Assembly: GCA_947650285.1 (NCBI GenBank)
Contig: CANTFL010000386.1
Coordinates: 32,843 to 96,842 of the forward strand
Direction: 5' to 3'
DNA: 64,000 bases
Origin: Hyaloperonospora brassicae
Taxonomy: Eukaryota > Oomycota > Peronosporomycetes > Peronosporales > Peronosporaceae
Numbering within the stretch: position 1 is the first letter of the stretch; the number at the start of each line of letters is the position of its first letter. The notes beneath the pieces were generated by a model, which worked only from the letters and a program-made list of their open reading frames with translations, was not told where the DNA came from and did not search any database. The position numbers and the translations under genes were made by a program. Shown one piece after another: positions 22,441 through 34,591 of the stretch.

Positions 22441-24950
22441 ATAGGTACACACCCACCCATGATACGTACACCCACCCCTGAAATAGAGGCCCTCCATAAG
22501 TACCGTAGCCTCCCCAACTAGGTACTGCACAGATATTCACATAAATGCCATATAATAATCTTTGCTACGTACACACCCCTCCGTAATGAAGGCCTCTTTT
22601 GTGTCAGCACACAGCCTTGCTTATGACTTCCACTCTCGTTATCCGGTACCCCCACCAAATCGCGGGCCGTCGTGTTTTAAAATAGACTATCTGTTACTCT
22701 CATTATCCAGTACCCCCTATAAGTACCCCTAATACTATTATTTCCCAATTTTAAACAGCAACCAGAACAACGTCAACAACGCCTGAGATGCGAGTAGCAA
22801 TTCAGCCGTACCGCCGCGTGCGCAAACGCCGCTCTGCTCAGAGCATGGGTAGCTACGGTCTAGTTCGTCCGCGCCTGACGGAATACTGTAGTAATATGAA
22901 TCTTGCAAGTCTTCCAAACACTTTAGCTGCTAGGTGGAGTATCGAACGCCACGTGGTATGGTGAAGGAGTTGCGTTTCAACGCCACAAATCGATACAATA
23001 GTGAGATGGAGCGAAAGAAGGACGTGTGTTGATAGTCCTGCGCCTGCAAGATGTCCTCGCTCGAACACTGGTCACTGAAGTCGTGATACTGAAATCGAAA
23101 CCAACCCATGTCGACATCGTGCTCGGCAAAACTCGTGCACCAAGAGCTCGGCCTGATTGTAGTGACACCAAATCACTTCCGGTCTCGCACGACGACGTCG
23201 TAATTGCAAGCTGACGTTTACGAGATTTCGGAATATTGCGATACCCACTTTGGTGCTCTAGTCACTACTGCCACGACACAAAGTCACCATTTTCTTTCGC
23301 GATTTGTCGTCGTGTTGCCCAAAGTTCAAACCCTCTTCAAGTCTTCTACAGTCGAGCCCCTCTTAGCGAATCCCATATTAGCTAGTAATCTCTTGTAGTT
23401 AATGACAAAATTTCGGCCCAACGTGCATACCATGGACTCCGACATACTGTACAATTGGATGTAGATCACGTGACTACCCACCAGCCCCTCCTACCTAATA
23501 TCCTCTACTACCTATTTTTTATCCACCCGATTCCTTTAGCTAATAGGAATCTACTGTACTAAGCTCCTCTTCAGCGCGTCGATCGCCATGGACCGCGGGA
23601 ATGAGTGGTCCGATCGGTCCAGCAAACTCGTACAGCTTGCTCGTAGCTTCCACACACAAGCACAAGAGTAAAATTGTTGCTCTGTCGTGTCTACGGGTTC
23701 AACGACCGCCTTCGGCAACTTGGCTACCACTGCTCATGTGAGCTGTTGTGCAATTGTGCATTGCGGTTGTCAAAGAGGCTACCAATCAATAGGACAAGGG
23801 CAGAACGAGTTTGCGCGCACGCGAGCCTAACGTATCTCCGATCAATCTATGCAGCAAGCACGCAGAAACGGTTGCTGTGTTCGTGCTTGGGCGAGGGAAG
23901 CAACACACACTGTGATGGTCGTGCGCGCGCCTTCTTGAGGAGCAGCTCTTTTCGACCTTTTCAGAGCACCCCCTACCGCGTGCTCGTTCCGAGTGTGCAG
24001 CTGTGAGAGCCCAATCTCTGATTCCAATCGCTCCAGGTTATCGACGTAGAAGCGGCGGTACCGTTGGCTCACTTCCTCTCAGACAGGTCGTACTTGTCAC
24101 TACAAGAGCACGACGCCGATCTGGTATGGCTGTCAAGCAAATTTGTCGGACTTTTCTTCCTAGTCCTGCGATGGGCTATCGCAAATCGATAGTCTAAGAC
24201 TGAGCTTCCAAGCATTGCCTTTCGCGGTGCATAAGGTTTGAGGCAGGCATCCTCAAAAGTCGCAGGGATCGGAGTGCTGCTAGCGCTCGTGTTGGCAGAT
24301 GCTGGCGAGCTTCTGCGACAAAACGTTGCGAGTTTCGCGTCTCTCGTTTCTTGGCAGCGATACGGGCATTCATGTGCCTTCACACACCATAGAACCATCA
24401 AGACGACACGAAGAAAAGCAAGCCTGGGGTGGAGATTTGATGAATCCAGGGGTAAATCGTAAAGAAGCCGTTCGTCTCGAGTGCTGCTTTTGTGCACTTG
24501 AAGCCCTGTTTGACACGCTCTTCCTTCCCCCTGTGTGTGGGCGCTGGACTTGTCGCGTTCGAGCGGTAGTGCCTCATGGCTGCGGAGGGTGAGAACTGAC
24601 GAATATCGCACAAGGTGCACTATGACGAGGATTCGGCCAAGAAGGACTACTATGAAGGAACGATCAAGGGAGACACGACAGCCAACTCTTGGGGTAGGCG
24701 GATCGTGGCTCGGCTGTGCAGTGCAGTGCCTTATTCGGTCCCTGCGTGTATTCTACCGCGCTGTGGCGTGCCGAAAAACTCTCTCACAACGAGAGAGCCG
24801 GCCGTCTGTCGTGGGCTACGTCCTTGGATTCAACCCTTATCATCAGCAGTGTACTGTTCTTGGGCTCGATGTCGTGGCATCAGGGTCAGCCCTTGCAAAG
24901 CCGATGAGATAGGGGCCACGTGCGCTCGCCAACGAGACAGTTGGTCTCGT
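22441..24950. other. No recognisable gene
   Basis: C-rich direct repeats of an ACACCCACCC-like motif lie at 22,446-22,580. ORFs up to 183 aa (24069-24620, -) show no recognisable domain and overlap each other on both strands. Confidence 0.4.
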
Positions 24951-24953
24951 TCT

Positions 24954-24968
24954 TCATTCTGCAAAATC
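24954..24968 (+). promoter_or_regulatory. Oomycete initiator-like core promoter of the effector candidate
   Basis: TCATTCTGCAAAATC matches the TCATTYYNCA portion of the oomycete initiator/flanking element exactly and departs only at its tail. It lies 25-39 bp upstream of the ATG at 24993, a usual spacing for short oomycete 5' UTRs. Confidence 0.65.
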
Positions 24969-24992
24969 TCTTGTCAAGTGCAGAACGTCAGC

Positions 24993-25901
24993 ATGCGTAT
25001 TCACGGCCTGCTGTTCTTGGTCTTCTTCGTTGTAAACGGCGTCCTGACTCACGTCGCCGCCCTCGATCCGAGCGACGCCCGTCGTCCCGAAACCTCTGCG
25101 CCCACGGCGGGGGAATCGTCGAAGATCGACGATGCAGCTGTCTACACACGTGCGCTGAAGGACCGGAGCAAGGAGGCTAGAGGCCCTCTGCTTGACAGAA
25201 TATTTGGACCGCTAAGTCGAGGAATCGAAAAGCTGCTGCGCTTTATCCGCTTATTCCGATCTCGTCGTCCTCAAAAACAGCCTGTCAAGCCGACCGAAGC
25301 CCATGGCAGACCGCTTGTCAAGCCAAACGCAGACCATACGCCTGACGATGAAATTACGAAGTTGCTGAAGCTGGGGACGAGTCCAGAAAAGGCGTTAGAG
25401 ACGCTTCATTCCAGGAAAGATGGAATCTTCAAGTGGTTTGAATACCTCGCGAATTATCGAGTGAATTACTACAAGGACTTTCCCATGAACAAAGCGGCAC
25501 AACTTCTGAAGTATCCTATCGTGAAAGATGAGGCGGCATTAGCAGAAACCTTTGCCAGGATGATGAATCGTCCTGCATTGAAACGCTATGCTGAACCGGT
25601 GCAGCCTCTTCGCTTTCAGAATATGCTCGTGGCCAACGAACGTCTGCTTCTCCGAGACTTTCAACGTATCTTTCTTCCCTCTGGTGGTTCAATCGCCGCT
25701 TTACCGAAAGGTGATCCTGTCCATCGCGCCTACAAAGCCTTTACCTTAGAATTTGCTGATGTTCGAGGCCCTTTTAAACGGAAGGACTTGCAGTCCCTCT
25801 ATTCCAAGAACGATGACGCTAAGGCGGCTATTCTTTTGGCCAAAATCGAGCAAGGACATCTCCAAAACCTCGGCAAAAACAAAAAAAGTTGTAAAGGTTA
25901 G
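24993..25901 (+). CDS. Candidate secreted RXLR-like effector with WY-type helical C-terminus
   Basis: A 302-aa, intronless protein. Residues 1-23 form a strong signal peptide (MRIHGLLFLVFFVVNGVLTHVAA). The mature N-terminus is low-complexity and contains RALK at 53-56 followed by KEAR at 60-63, resembling a degenerate RXLR...EER arrangement (RXLK with a weak dEER). A basic stretch, about residues 82-100 (FIRLFRSRRPQKQ), follows. From about residue 117 the sequence is helical and reads DEITKLLKLGTSPEKALETL then IFKWFEYLANYRVNYY; the Trp148/Tyr pattern is what WY-domain effectors show. RXLR-WY proteins of oomycetes are delivered into plant cells and modulate immunity; whether this one is delivered or active cannot be told from sequence. 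The start is supported by the initiator match just upstream; 126 additional upstream in-frame codons would bury the signal peptide. It stands alone in repeat-rich sequence, a typical effector setting. Confidence 0.72.
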   Translation: MRIHGLLFLVFFVVNGVLTHVAALDPSDARRPETSAPTAGESSKIDDAAVYTRALKDRSKEARGPLLDRIFGPLSRGIEKLLRFIRLFRSRRPQKQPVKPTEAHGRPLVKPNADHTPDDEITKLLKLGTSPEKALETLHSRKDGIFKWFEYLANYRVNYYKDFPMNKAAQLLKYPIVKDEAALAETFARMMNRPALKRYAEPVQPLRFQNMLVANERLLLRDFQRIFLPSGGSIAALPKGDPVHRAYKAFTLEFADVRGPFKRKDLQSLYSKNDDAKAAILLAKIEQGHLQNLGKNKKSCKG

Positions 25902-26295
25902 TGGGTGAAGGGCAGTTGTTCAATAACCAGCTAGTCATCGATTGCCGCGACGCGCGTTCAGGAGTTGTTGGAATGCAGCCAGAATAAAAAGTAAATACAT
26001 TGACTTTACTTTCGCATTGCTTGATCCTATCGCCAGTAGAGAGAAGGCGTAAAACAGTCTTGTTGTAGCGAAAACCCGTCCCCCGAATGCTCTTCAAGTG
26101 ACTTTGCTCCTGTTACTCACCTCTTCTGGGAGTACCCCATAGCCAAGCGACGATGGCGCTGCATTTGCGATGTATAAGGCACACTTGGTCGACTACCTAA
26201 GGCTGGTTTACCGCATACCATTATTCACTAGCGCTCCCGCAAACCCCGGAGAGTGCGTGGGACATTGCTATAGCTTCTCTAGCCGCGGGTGATAG
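25902..26295. other. Downstream flank of the effector gene, no gene seen
   Basis: No recognisable feature apart from the probable 3' UTR of the effector gene. Confidence 0.5.
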
Positions 26296-27140
26296 GACAT
26301 TGGAAGCTCGCGAAGTTTGCTATGAAGCTCAAAACGAGCGATGGCGCTTTCTAGTCTCGGTCACGTGTCACGCGATATGGTTTGAACGGCTTAGACAGAT
26401 CGACGACCCAACAATAGCAGTAGAGAACCATTATGCAATTGCCCAATCTGGTTTGCGCAGGGCGCTATCAATTATCCGCGGGGTCGACATACCAACCCGG
26501 TGGCGGAAACCAAGAATACGTGCTGGCGCGAGTGCACTCAGCATTGGCCGATGCGTTTCTGTAGCACACTGAGTCCCCACTGCTGTTGTCGCCTGTATTG
26601 CCGGCTTCCCCACGGGACCTGTTTCTACTATTCTTCGATGGTGGTTCGCAAAGCGACCCCGGGCCAGGTGGCTCCAGACCCGTCGTCGTTCGTGTCCCGT
26701 CGTTTGTCTAACGTCGTTTGGATGGCGAGTATGTCACTCGGGTCGCATACAACTACAAACAAGATGGCCAAATATCATGACCTCATCCATGGACAACATC
26801 AGGCACACTACAGCGAATTCACACCACTGTATGTCATTGGAGATAGCGCCATGGTACTCGATCAACTCCGACTGTATCGCTCACCACGCAAGCCGAGCTT
26901 GGCCTCACTATACCGCAAAGCGCGAGCTCTCGCGGACGCCGTCTCAGTCGCCAGCTGGGCTCACCATTTCCGGCAATATAACAAGATGGTCGACCTTGCT
27001 GCAAACATCGCGATGGATACCAAGGCATAGCTGCAAATTAACGCACCAACCACTCGGGCCATTGCCTTGAACATCGACAATCACATCTCGCACGACGTCA
27101 ATCGTTGGCTCGAGACGTCACTCGGCGTCGCTCGCCTGTC
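26296..27140 (+). pseudogene. 3' end of a decayed LINE: zinc-ribbon segment plus RNase H domain
   Basis: Three frames together read as the end of an oomycete non-LTR element. First comes a segment with FLVSVTCHAIWFERLRQIDDPTIAVENHYAIAQ (26.30-26.57 kb). Then an RNase H-like start FFDGGSQSDPGPGGS (from about 26,630) is followed by a frame shift and VIGDSAMVLDQL...ASWAHHFRQYNKMVDLAANIAMDTKA. The coding trace continues past a TAG at 27,030 to about 27,140 (HISHDVNRWLETSLG). Frameshifts and the stop make it inactive. The reverse transcriptase portion is not present upstream. Confidence 0.7.
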
Positions 27141-30100
27141 GACCGTACACCCGCCCCTTGCAGACTGCCCATACCAGGGCTTCTGCAGCAATACAACTGC
27201 TGACAAGTGAACTGATCTTCGTGCTGTTGCACTTTAATCTTCAACAAGTAGCTGCACTAGATAGTGCAACCCACTATCGAGCCCATATGGACTGGGTATT
27301 GCTGGTCGATCACGTTCCTCAATGTACCTCACTTTCAACAAACCAAAAACTTGTTGTATCGAAGCAGCGGTGTCTTGGTGTACACACGCCGTCTGTGCGG
27401 TCACTTTCGATATACATGTCTACACTATCTACGTGATGCACTCGTTCTCAAGGCTTCCTGCAAACTTCGTCTACACGTATTTGCACAACTAACCAGTCGG
27501 CCTTCATCCTACCGCAACAAACAGCTTACATTTAGCACACTCTCATCGATCAAACATCTTTCTCGATGTGCGAAACGCACGTGCGGTCATGCTGGAAGTA
27601 CCCTGCAGTCGTGGTTATCCTCGTGCCTTTCCAAATCGAAAGCCTATGTTCTCAGCTCTATTGTAGATAAAAATCGAAGCCACTGCGAGAATCAGTAGTT
27701 CTGAGATTGTAGCGTGCTCGACAATAAGGTCCTCCTGACCAGTTTTTGTCTCTTTGAAAGACAAAAAACTGTATCAGCTTGGATATCAATGTCAATGCAG
27801 CTTGCAGTTAGCGCTTATTCCATCAATAGTGCGGTCTCTAGAGCACAAGAAGATCACAACAAAGGCTACGTGCGTAGATCCATTTCCACTCCGCATCAAG
27901 CAATATGACAATGGAAACAGTGGGACAAGTGGCAATAACAAGTTCAAGGGCCGACGGAGTTCTACGGATCAGCAACAGCAACTTGGACGCTTTGAGAAGC
28001 TATGTCACGAAGAGCATCAATTTGTGCTTCTATTCCGTCTTGCTTGTTTGTTAGCGTGTTTTTTGGCTGTTGTGCTTGGTGGTTGTCGTGCTTGCAGGCT
28101 GTTGTACTTGGTGGGTGTCATTGCTGGTGAAGATGCCCTGTGTCGTATCTCTCTGTCGTCTCCTGCTTCGACTTGATCAACGTGCAGCCAACAAGGTAAA
28201 AAAGTGTCTAAGCCTACTGCTAGGCACGATTTCTTGTAGAAAAGCGTATACGTCAAATACAGACGTGGCGGAACAAACATGCATTTGGCTAGCGTTGCTG
28301 TGAGCGACAGGATATTGAGCAAGATGGCGCGTGGCGTGAACATACCAGCGTTCGTAGAATGATCGCGGAAAGTTACATGTGTCCGTATGAGTAGGATTGA
28401 TAGAAGGCTCAAAAGAAAGATGCACTAGCGCTTTTGGACTTGACAGGTGCCTTGTGTCTGTTGATGGAATAGATATGCTCGATTGTCATGGAAACTGCCA
28501 GTCGATGAGCAGCTATTCGAGCGATTGCGGGTTTGTTCATTGACGGCTTTTTCACGTGGTGCAACATCAAGAAGAAAGTGTAGATCGACTCGTATATGAG
28601 ACGACCCGGATTGATGCAAACTTGTCCAGCGAACATTTTCTTACTTCCTAGCAACACGTCAGACGCCCATTTCGATCGATGAAGATGGCTTATGGCACGT
28701 GAAATCGTCCCGTGTCTGCAACAAGCGGTGCATTCGAGAATAACGGGCTGTACTAGCATAGGTTGCGAATACCCTCATTGCGCCTACCGATACTGAAGTG
28801 CTTGAAGACGTTGTCGACATGCAAACGGCCGCTCTGGAACATGTTGAAGTACGCACATGGCAACTCGTTGACCAACATGCTCGAGCTATTGAACAGATAC
28901 TTGAGGACCGCAGATAAAAGTCATGGCAAGTCGAATTAGAGGGCGTATATGTCATCCTAGCTCGTTGTGCGAGGAAAAAACAAGCGCAATAACTGCTGCA
29001 ACAGAAAACACAAAGCGAGACATGTCCGTGAGTGAATATCTGATGGGATCTCAAGCCTGAGAAGATCAGACTTCTCCGGAGGGTCCGCACGAAGCTAGAC
29101 ACTCGCTGGAGCCACATACCGCGTAGATGGATGACCTATTGAACATTGCAAGCTGCGCGCATGTTTGCAGAATGGACGCGGCCAATCGATCATAGTGCAG
29201 GTGAAGTGCTCTTGATGGCAGTATCAGCAAAGGGAAAGTCAACTGAACGCTGGTAGATGTCGAAACAGGTCCAGTGGCTGTTGATTGCTATCATGATAGT
29301 GTACGCCAGCACGTTGCTCATTCATGGCGTGGGGGCAGTGTTGCAGGACAAGCTGTGAAGTTCATGAACAACGATTGCGAAAATGGTAGGAATGAGCGCG
29401 TCAGTGCGGAGCTGGTGTAATTGCTGGTCATTGAGCTCTGAAGTCTCTGCGGTGAATAAGTCGAGCTCGTCTAGGGGTGAAGGTGGGCACAGCACTGAAT
29501 GTCGATCTCTGATGGTTGCTAACCTTGCCGAACATAGTCGACGAGACGTTAAGGCAGGACACCTGGACAAGGGAAAAGGGACCAGTGAGACGAGAAGCTT
29601 AGTAGCCATAAAAATGATCGTGAACTTCGTCGATATGGTGCTGAAGCTTGGCCTTTGACAAGCGGATGCACTTGTCCGCACTTTCTAGTCCGTGCCTGTA
29701 CCGGTCCACGATCCGTACAGGTCTGTTTTAATCGCCCAGACCCACATGTTGCTAATTGGTTTAGCACTCGTAGGCACTTCACCTTAAGCAACTTTTGGTA
29801 AGCCTTGCTTAGTGTGTAACGAATCCATTGCTTCTTGCTGTGCATCGTTCTAGAGAGATACAAAGGGAAAACATCTTAATTTGCAAGTGCTCCGAGGCAA
29901 CATAACATCACTACCATGAATCGGCTTGCCATATTGTCCAGTATGCGTGTCCCAGTGCAAAAGCAATACTATCATCGTTTTTACTGAGATGCCGTCTCTC
30001 TGAGGCGTTCAACAGACCGACAAGCTTTAAACGCTTCGATTAGATGTTTTGTCAAGTGCAACCAGTAATAATGTCTTGCTTTAGTATCGTCCCTTCTGTC

Positions 30101-30900
30101 CCAATCCACCGAGCGTGGATCGGTTTTGATACCTTCTGCGCTGTCTGCTTTTATACTTCAATCATACGGTCACTGTAGCGGAACTGCTATCGCCCTTTGT
30201 CAGAGGAAGGCTATTTTTTCGGCCCAACGAGCAGCTTAGACCAATAAAGAATACGACTTTACAAGTCAACAAGCTTAAAAGTCAAAGGTCCTTGATCAAG
30301 GGACCTTACGCCCAAACGAACCAACAGCACAAAGTGCTCAAAGTCTACGCCTTAACAAGGCTTGACTTTTCTTACAAGATCTGAGACGCCTTAACACGAC
30401 ACGTGCCTCTGGCAGATCAGAAGGAGAATTTAAGTTTATTTACGAATTTAAGTGGGGTAAAATTCCCTTCGAATTACTTAAGTAAGGTTTTACACTCCTT
30501 AGAGTAAAACCTGAAACGTACCTTTAAAACCTGAAACGCCACTGATTTCAATGAGTGGCACACCACGCTATGGACGTTTCTAAATCGTGTTGTACCACTT
30601 ATCGTGTACCACCATTACAGTCACTGTCGGAATCGTGATTGCTGTCATTATCGCTTTATTGGTCATTATTATCATCCAAGATGTCAACTTTGGCAATCGA
30701 TCCACCACATCCGATTGATGACGCAAATCCGTCACATTTGACTACGCATCTTGTAGAAGACAAAAACTGGTTGTGATTATCTGTATGTTGGTTTTGGAAT
30801 CTACCTCATTGTTTTGAGTCGGAAGGGGGATGCCCCATTACTTAATATTGTCATTTGCAAGTGCTGACATTGCAGCCAATATCCAGGATGCGCAACAGAG
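27141..30900. other. No recognisable gene; decayed coding-like sequence
   Basis: Around 28.4-29.1 kb a plus-strand trace with several stops (for example EHVEVRTWQLVDQHARAIEQILEDR near 28.84 kb) looks like a dead gene, but I cannot name it. Around 30,820-30,870 a sequence similar to the start of a family-A LTR is present in diverged form. Confidence 0.4.
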
Positions 30901-32804
30901 CTAAAACCTTTTTCTCACCATTCCATAGTTAATCTTCTTGGGTTTTAGCGTTCGGCTCGTGAACGTTACAGGCCAGTATTGTTCGCCGTGTTCTTGTAGC
31001 AAAGATGCAGATACTGCCCATTTACTAGCATAGACCACGATTACTGGAGGACGATCCGGATCGAATTGCTTTAGAATCGGAGTTTTAGTAATCTTATCCT
31101 TCAACATGGTGAGCAAAATCATCTTTTTCTCCCATCCACTTCTGTCCGGTGAGGTCCAGTCGTCTCCTCTAACACAAGAAGACGCTGGATCGACCCTTGT
31201 AAGACTGAGACGATCTGGAGCGCTGTCACCTTGATCTTTGTGATCGTCCCCTTTGAAATCGCTTTCGGTAATATCGATACGATCTGGATCGCTTTCACGG
31301 TCTTTGCGATCTTCCACTCTCGGATCGCCTCCTGTAAGACTGACCCGATCTATATCGCTGTCACCTTGATTTTTTGCGATCGTCCACTTTCGGATCGCCC
31401 CCTGTAACCTCGATACGATCTGGATCGCTATCCCCTCGAACCTTCCAATCGTCAAACCTCGTTGTATTCGGTAAAGGCGACTTCATCTTTTCCATGCGGC
31501 GGATCTCGTGGGAATCTGCTTCGCGTATTTCGTATAACACGGATGCATATATTGCAAAATCTTCAATGTATCAGCTATGGTAATTCAAACTACCCAGAAA
31601 CGACTGCATTGGTCGCGGCGTTCGTGGAAACAAAATGTTGACCAGCGATCCAACTTTCTTTCGGGTATGCTTTCAATCCAGCGAACAATACTTGATGACC
31701 GAGATAATCCACCATTCGCTGTCCCCAAAAACGTTTGGTCAGGCTGATCGACAAATTCTACTTGTCGCATACACGTAGCAATCCTTCTACTCTTTCGTAC
31801 AAAGAGGTCCACGATGTATCTGGAATCAGTATGTCATCGATGTACGATCTTCTACCTATCACGGAAGGTGTCTGACTGGTGTCCGGTTCCCCTTCTGTGA
31901 ACACGTAGAAACGTTTAAACGATTCCATAGAGGAGGTGTCCGGATCAGCACCGATCTTCAAATAGCCATGCAATGCATTGTCGATCAGGCGTTGGTAAAT
32001 CTGCGGAACAATCTTTGACCCAAACAGCATCCGTAGCCATCCAAACAAGCTTGATGGCGTGATGAATGCGGAAGTACTTCTCGTTTGCTTCGTTATTTCC
32101 ACTACCCAAAACCCGCTTTCCATATTCAGTGAACAATACCACATCGCTTTGTCCACATCTTGTAAAAGTTCACCGATCAACGGCATTGGATACACCATCA
32201 GCCTTGGTGGCTGATTTACTCGTCGATAGTCGATACACAATCGAATGTCCTCGCCATTCTTCTATATAATTACGACGATCGGCAAAGCCTATGGTGATGC
32301 GGAAGGTCGGATATTCTTGACTGATAGCAGCCCTTTGATCAAATCCGCTAGTTTCTTACAAAACTTGGGTGCTGCTGGCCGTGCTCTCTATGCGATCGGG
32401 CTCGCTCCTCCCACGTCAACATCGCATATCGCCCCTTGTGCGACTGGGGGAAGAGTGATCCCTTTATCAATCAGAAGGTGCTTGTTTCTCCAGACCAGTT
32501 GTACCAATCGTTCCTCGTCATCAGTCAGTGGTAAATCTGAATCGCCTACCTGAATATCGTCGATCGTAACTTCGAAGGTGGGCATAACAATGTCGGGCAA
32601 TACCGCCATGTGTTGATCCACATCTTCGGCGTACAATTCCCCACTTCCATGACGATAGGTAGAGACCTCCGGCTCTTTCTCGACTCGGCCATCTTCCGGA
32701 CATGTCTCTTCATCAGTCGTTACTTCTGGCGAAGGTCCGGCCTCTTTCTTGGACTGATCGCCTGCTCTATCGTTCGTCGTTTGTTCTTGAATCATGTTAA
32801 CCAC
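30901..32804 (-). pseudogene. Family-B pol remnant: RT and RNase H
   Basis: From high to low coordinates: a pre-RT linker (LPLTDDEERLVQLVWRNKH, about 32,500), RT motif CIDYRRVNQPPRLMVYPMPLI (about 32,230), an active-site box with YIDDI (about 31,830), then an RNase H start with VVYASKWAVSASLLQEHG and PVTFTSRTLKPKKINYG (31,060-30,905). At the first RNase H position the usual catalytic Asp of the CDAS motif reads Tyr (YAS). Several stops and frameshifts interrupt the reading frame. RT and RNase H are separated by a tandemly repeated insert. Confidence 0.8.
31190..31450. repeat. Four imperfect 69-bp tandem repeats inside family-B pol
   Basis: The landmark CGATCT recurs at 31211, 31280, 31346 and 31416, spacings of 69, 66 and 70 bp. 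Each unit encodes about 23 residues of the type DSDPDRIDITESDFKGDDHKDQG and is rich in GATC. It sits between the RT and RNase H coding traces. Confidence 0.8.
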
Positions 32805-33199
32805 AGAAGGTACGCTTGTGGATCGATGTGTTTACTTGTAGGTCATCAATCGTGTCACTCGATCCGTAATGTGATCGATCGGTATCCCTGTCCTTATTCG
32901 TTTCACCTCCTTCCATCGGCCATTCGGGTATTCGATCGCCTCCACCCTTCTTCTATCGTGTTAACGACACGTGGTAGTGGCTCCAAAAGTGGAACAACTT
33001 TTGCGTCTCGGATCGGACTGTCCGATGATCCATTAATCTCTTTCGGTCGACTTCAATCTTCTGTGACGTAGGGTATGGTGGGTGATATACAATCAGACCA
33101 TCTTATTCGGGTGGCAGTTCTTCCTCTTTTTCTGTCGTTGCTTTAAATGCTAGAGTCTGCCACTCGTTGTACCGTCGCGATCCAACCTAGACGTAGCCT

Positions 33200-33800
33200 G
33201 GGTATCCAGGCACGATATTGGCAGCCATAATCCAGCCTAAAGCCAGTCCGCGATCGTGGGTAAATTTTTTATCGCCGAGATTTTTTAGATGCAAGTACTT
33301 GATACGATTCATCCCGGTGTTTACGGTGGGTACCCATGTTGGATCGCGTCTCACCCACAGCTTGGCGTTAAGCTGGATATTACCAATCTTATCTCTGTCA
33401 ATCTGCCGACCGGCAGAACCACGTGCTGTTCTGGAATCACGATCGGCTGCATGGACGATCCTTACAGAGGTCTACGTCCTGCTCGATAAATTCTCACTTC
33501 ATCCGGCAATACTAGCGTCCCATCCGCTAAATCCAGACGTATACCTGCGGGCACCAGGAAGTCCATACCCAGGGTCACCTCTTGACCGACTTGGTCACCC
33601 ACCCAAGAATTAAAATAGTAAACCAGTGATCCATCTAGAGCGATAATGATCTTTTTGCGTCCTTAGTTCATGTGAGTGTTTTTGCCTGTACCCACACACT
33701 CTTATTTTTGATCCTCAACGATGACACATCCTACCATACGAGCAAAGGCAGTGTCCGCGATCGAGATCTCAACTCCTGAGTTTAGTAGCATTGTGACCTT
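33200..33800 (-). pseudogene. Family-B protease-like region, broken
   Basis: The minus strand reads VTLGMDFLVPAGIRLDLADGTLVLPDEVRIYRAGRRP with stops on either side, the pattern of the second half of a retropepsin plus linker. It lies between gag and RT as expected for Ty3/Gypsy. The active-site triad is not clearly preserved. Confidence 0.55.
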
Positions 33801-34591
33801 TTCATTGTGAATCTTCATAACTACATTAGCTTGCTTGAGCCATATTCATGGTGTATGGTATTTCCAATATCCCCATGATTCACCCGGTGCTTAGACAAGT
33901 TCCATCTGGGTGGGCCATTGGGCGTTCTCATCATGTCTTCTAAACTCTAAACGGATGCCGACACTTTGAAGAATCACATGTATTATTTCGATCATCGTGC
34001 TGATCACCTCTTTCATCGATCAACTTCCTTTTCACAAATGCATATATGCAGAGCCTAGAACGCTCGGTTCGTATCAGATTCCAACCTGGCGAGCGTACTG
34101 ATTTAGCATCTTCTCGGCTTGTTCCGGAAACATCCCTGCATGCTTGGTAGGAACGTACCACTGGTAGAACATGTTATAAAACTGTTCCATCGGGCACTTT
34201 CCTTCATCGTGGATATTCTTGCATACGGAACACACGTGCTAACATTTTTCCACAGGATGACCCTTACGTCCGTACTTCTGACACGTCAGTCGCTTACAAC
34301 ACACGATCGTTATGTCTCTTCGACCAACAGTGTGTACATACTATTTGGGACTTTTCACAATCGTAGTACCTTTATTTATCGACTCTCTCATTTTAAACGA
34401 TCAGGTATCCTGGCTTCTGAGCGCGATGCGCAGACGCAGCCATGTACACATTACGTCGGTCCGAATCAATATCCGATCCGCCGGAGTCGACTTCTGATCC
34501 ACTGATCTCACTTTCCACGTATATCGCTCTCACAGACCGAACCGGTCTCGCTGGCATTTGGGCCGCCGGTGGCGTAAGACGCTGTTAAAAA

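Noticed and set aside
24615..24992. 126-aa upstream extension of the effector
   Set aside because: It would bury the signal peptide, and the initiator match lies inside it.
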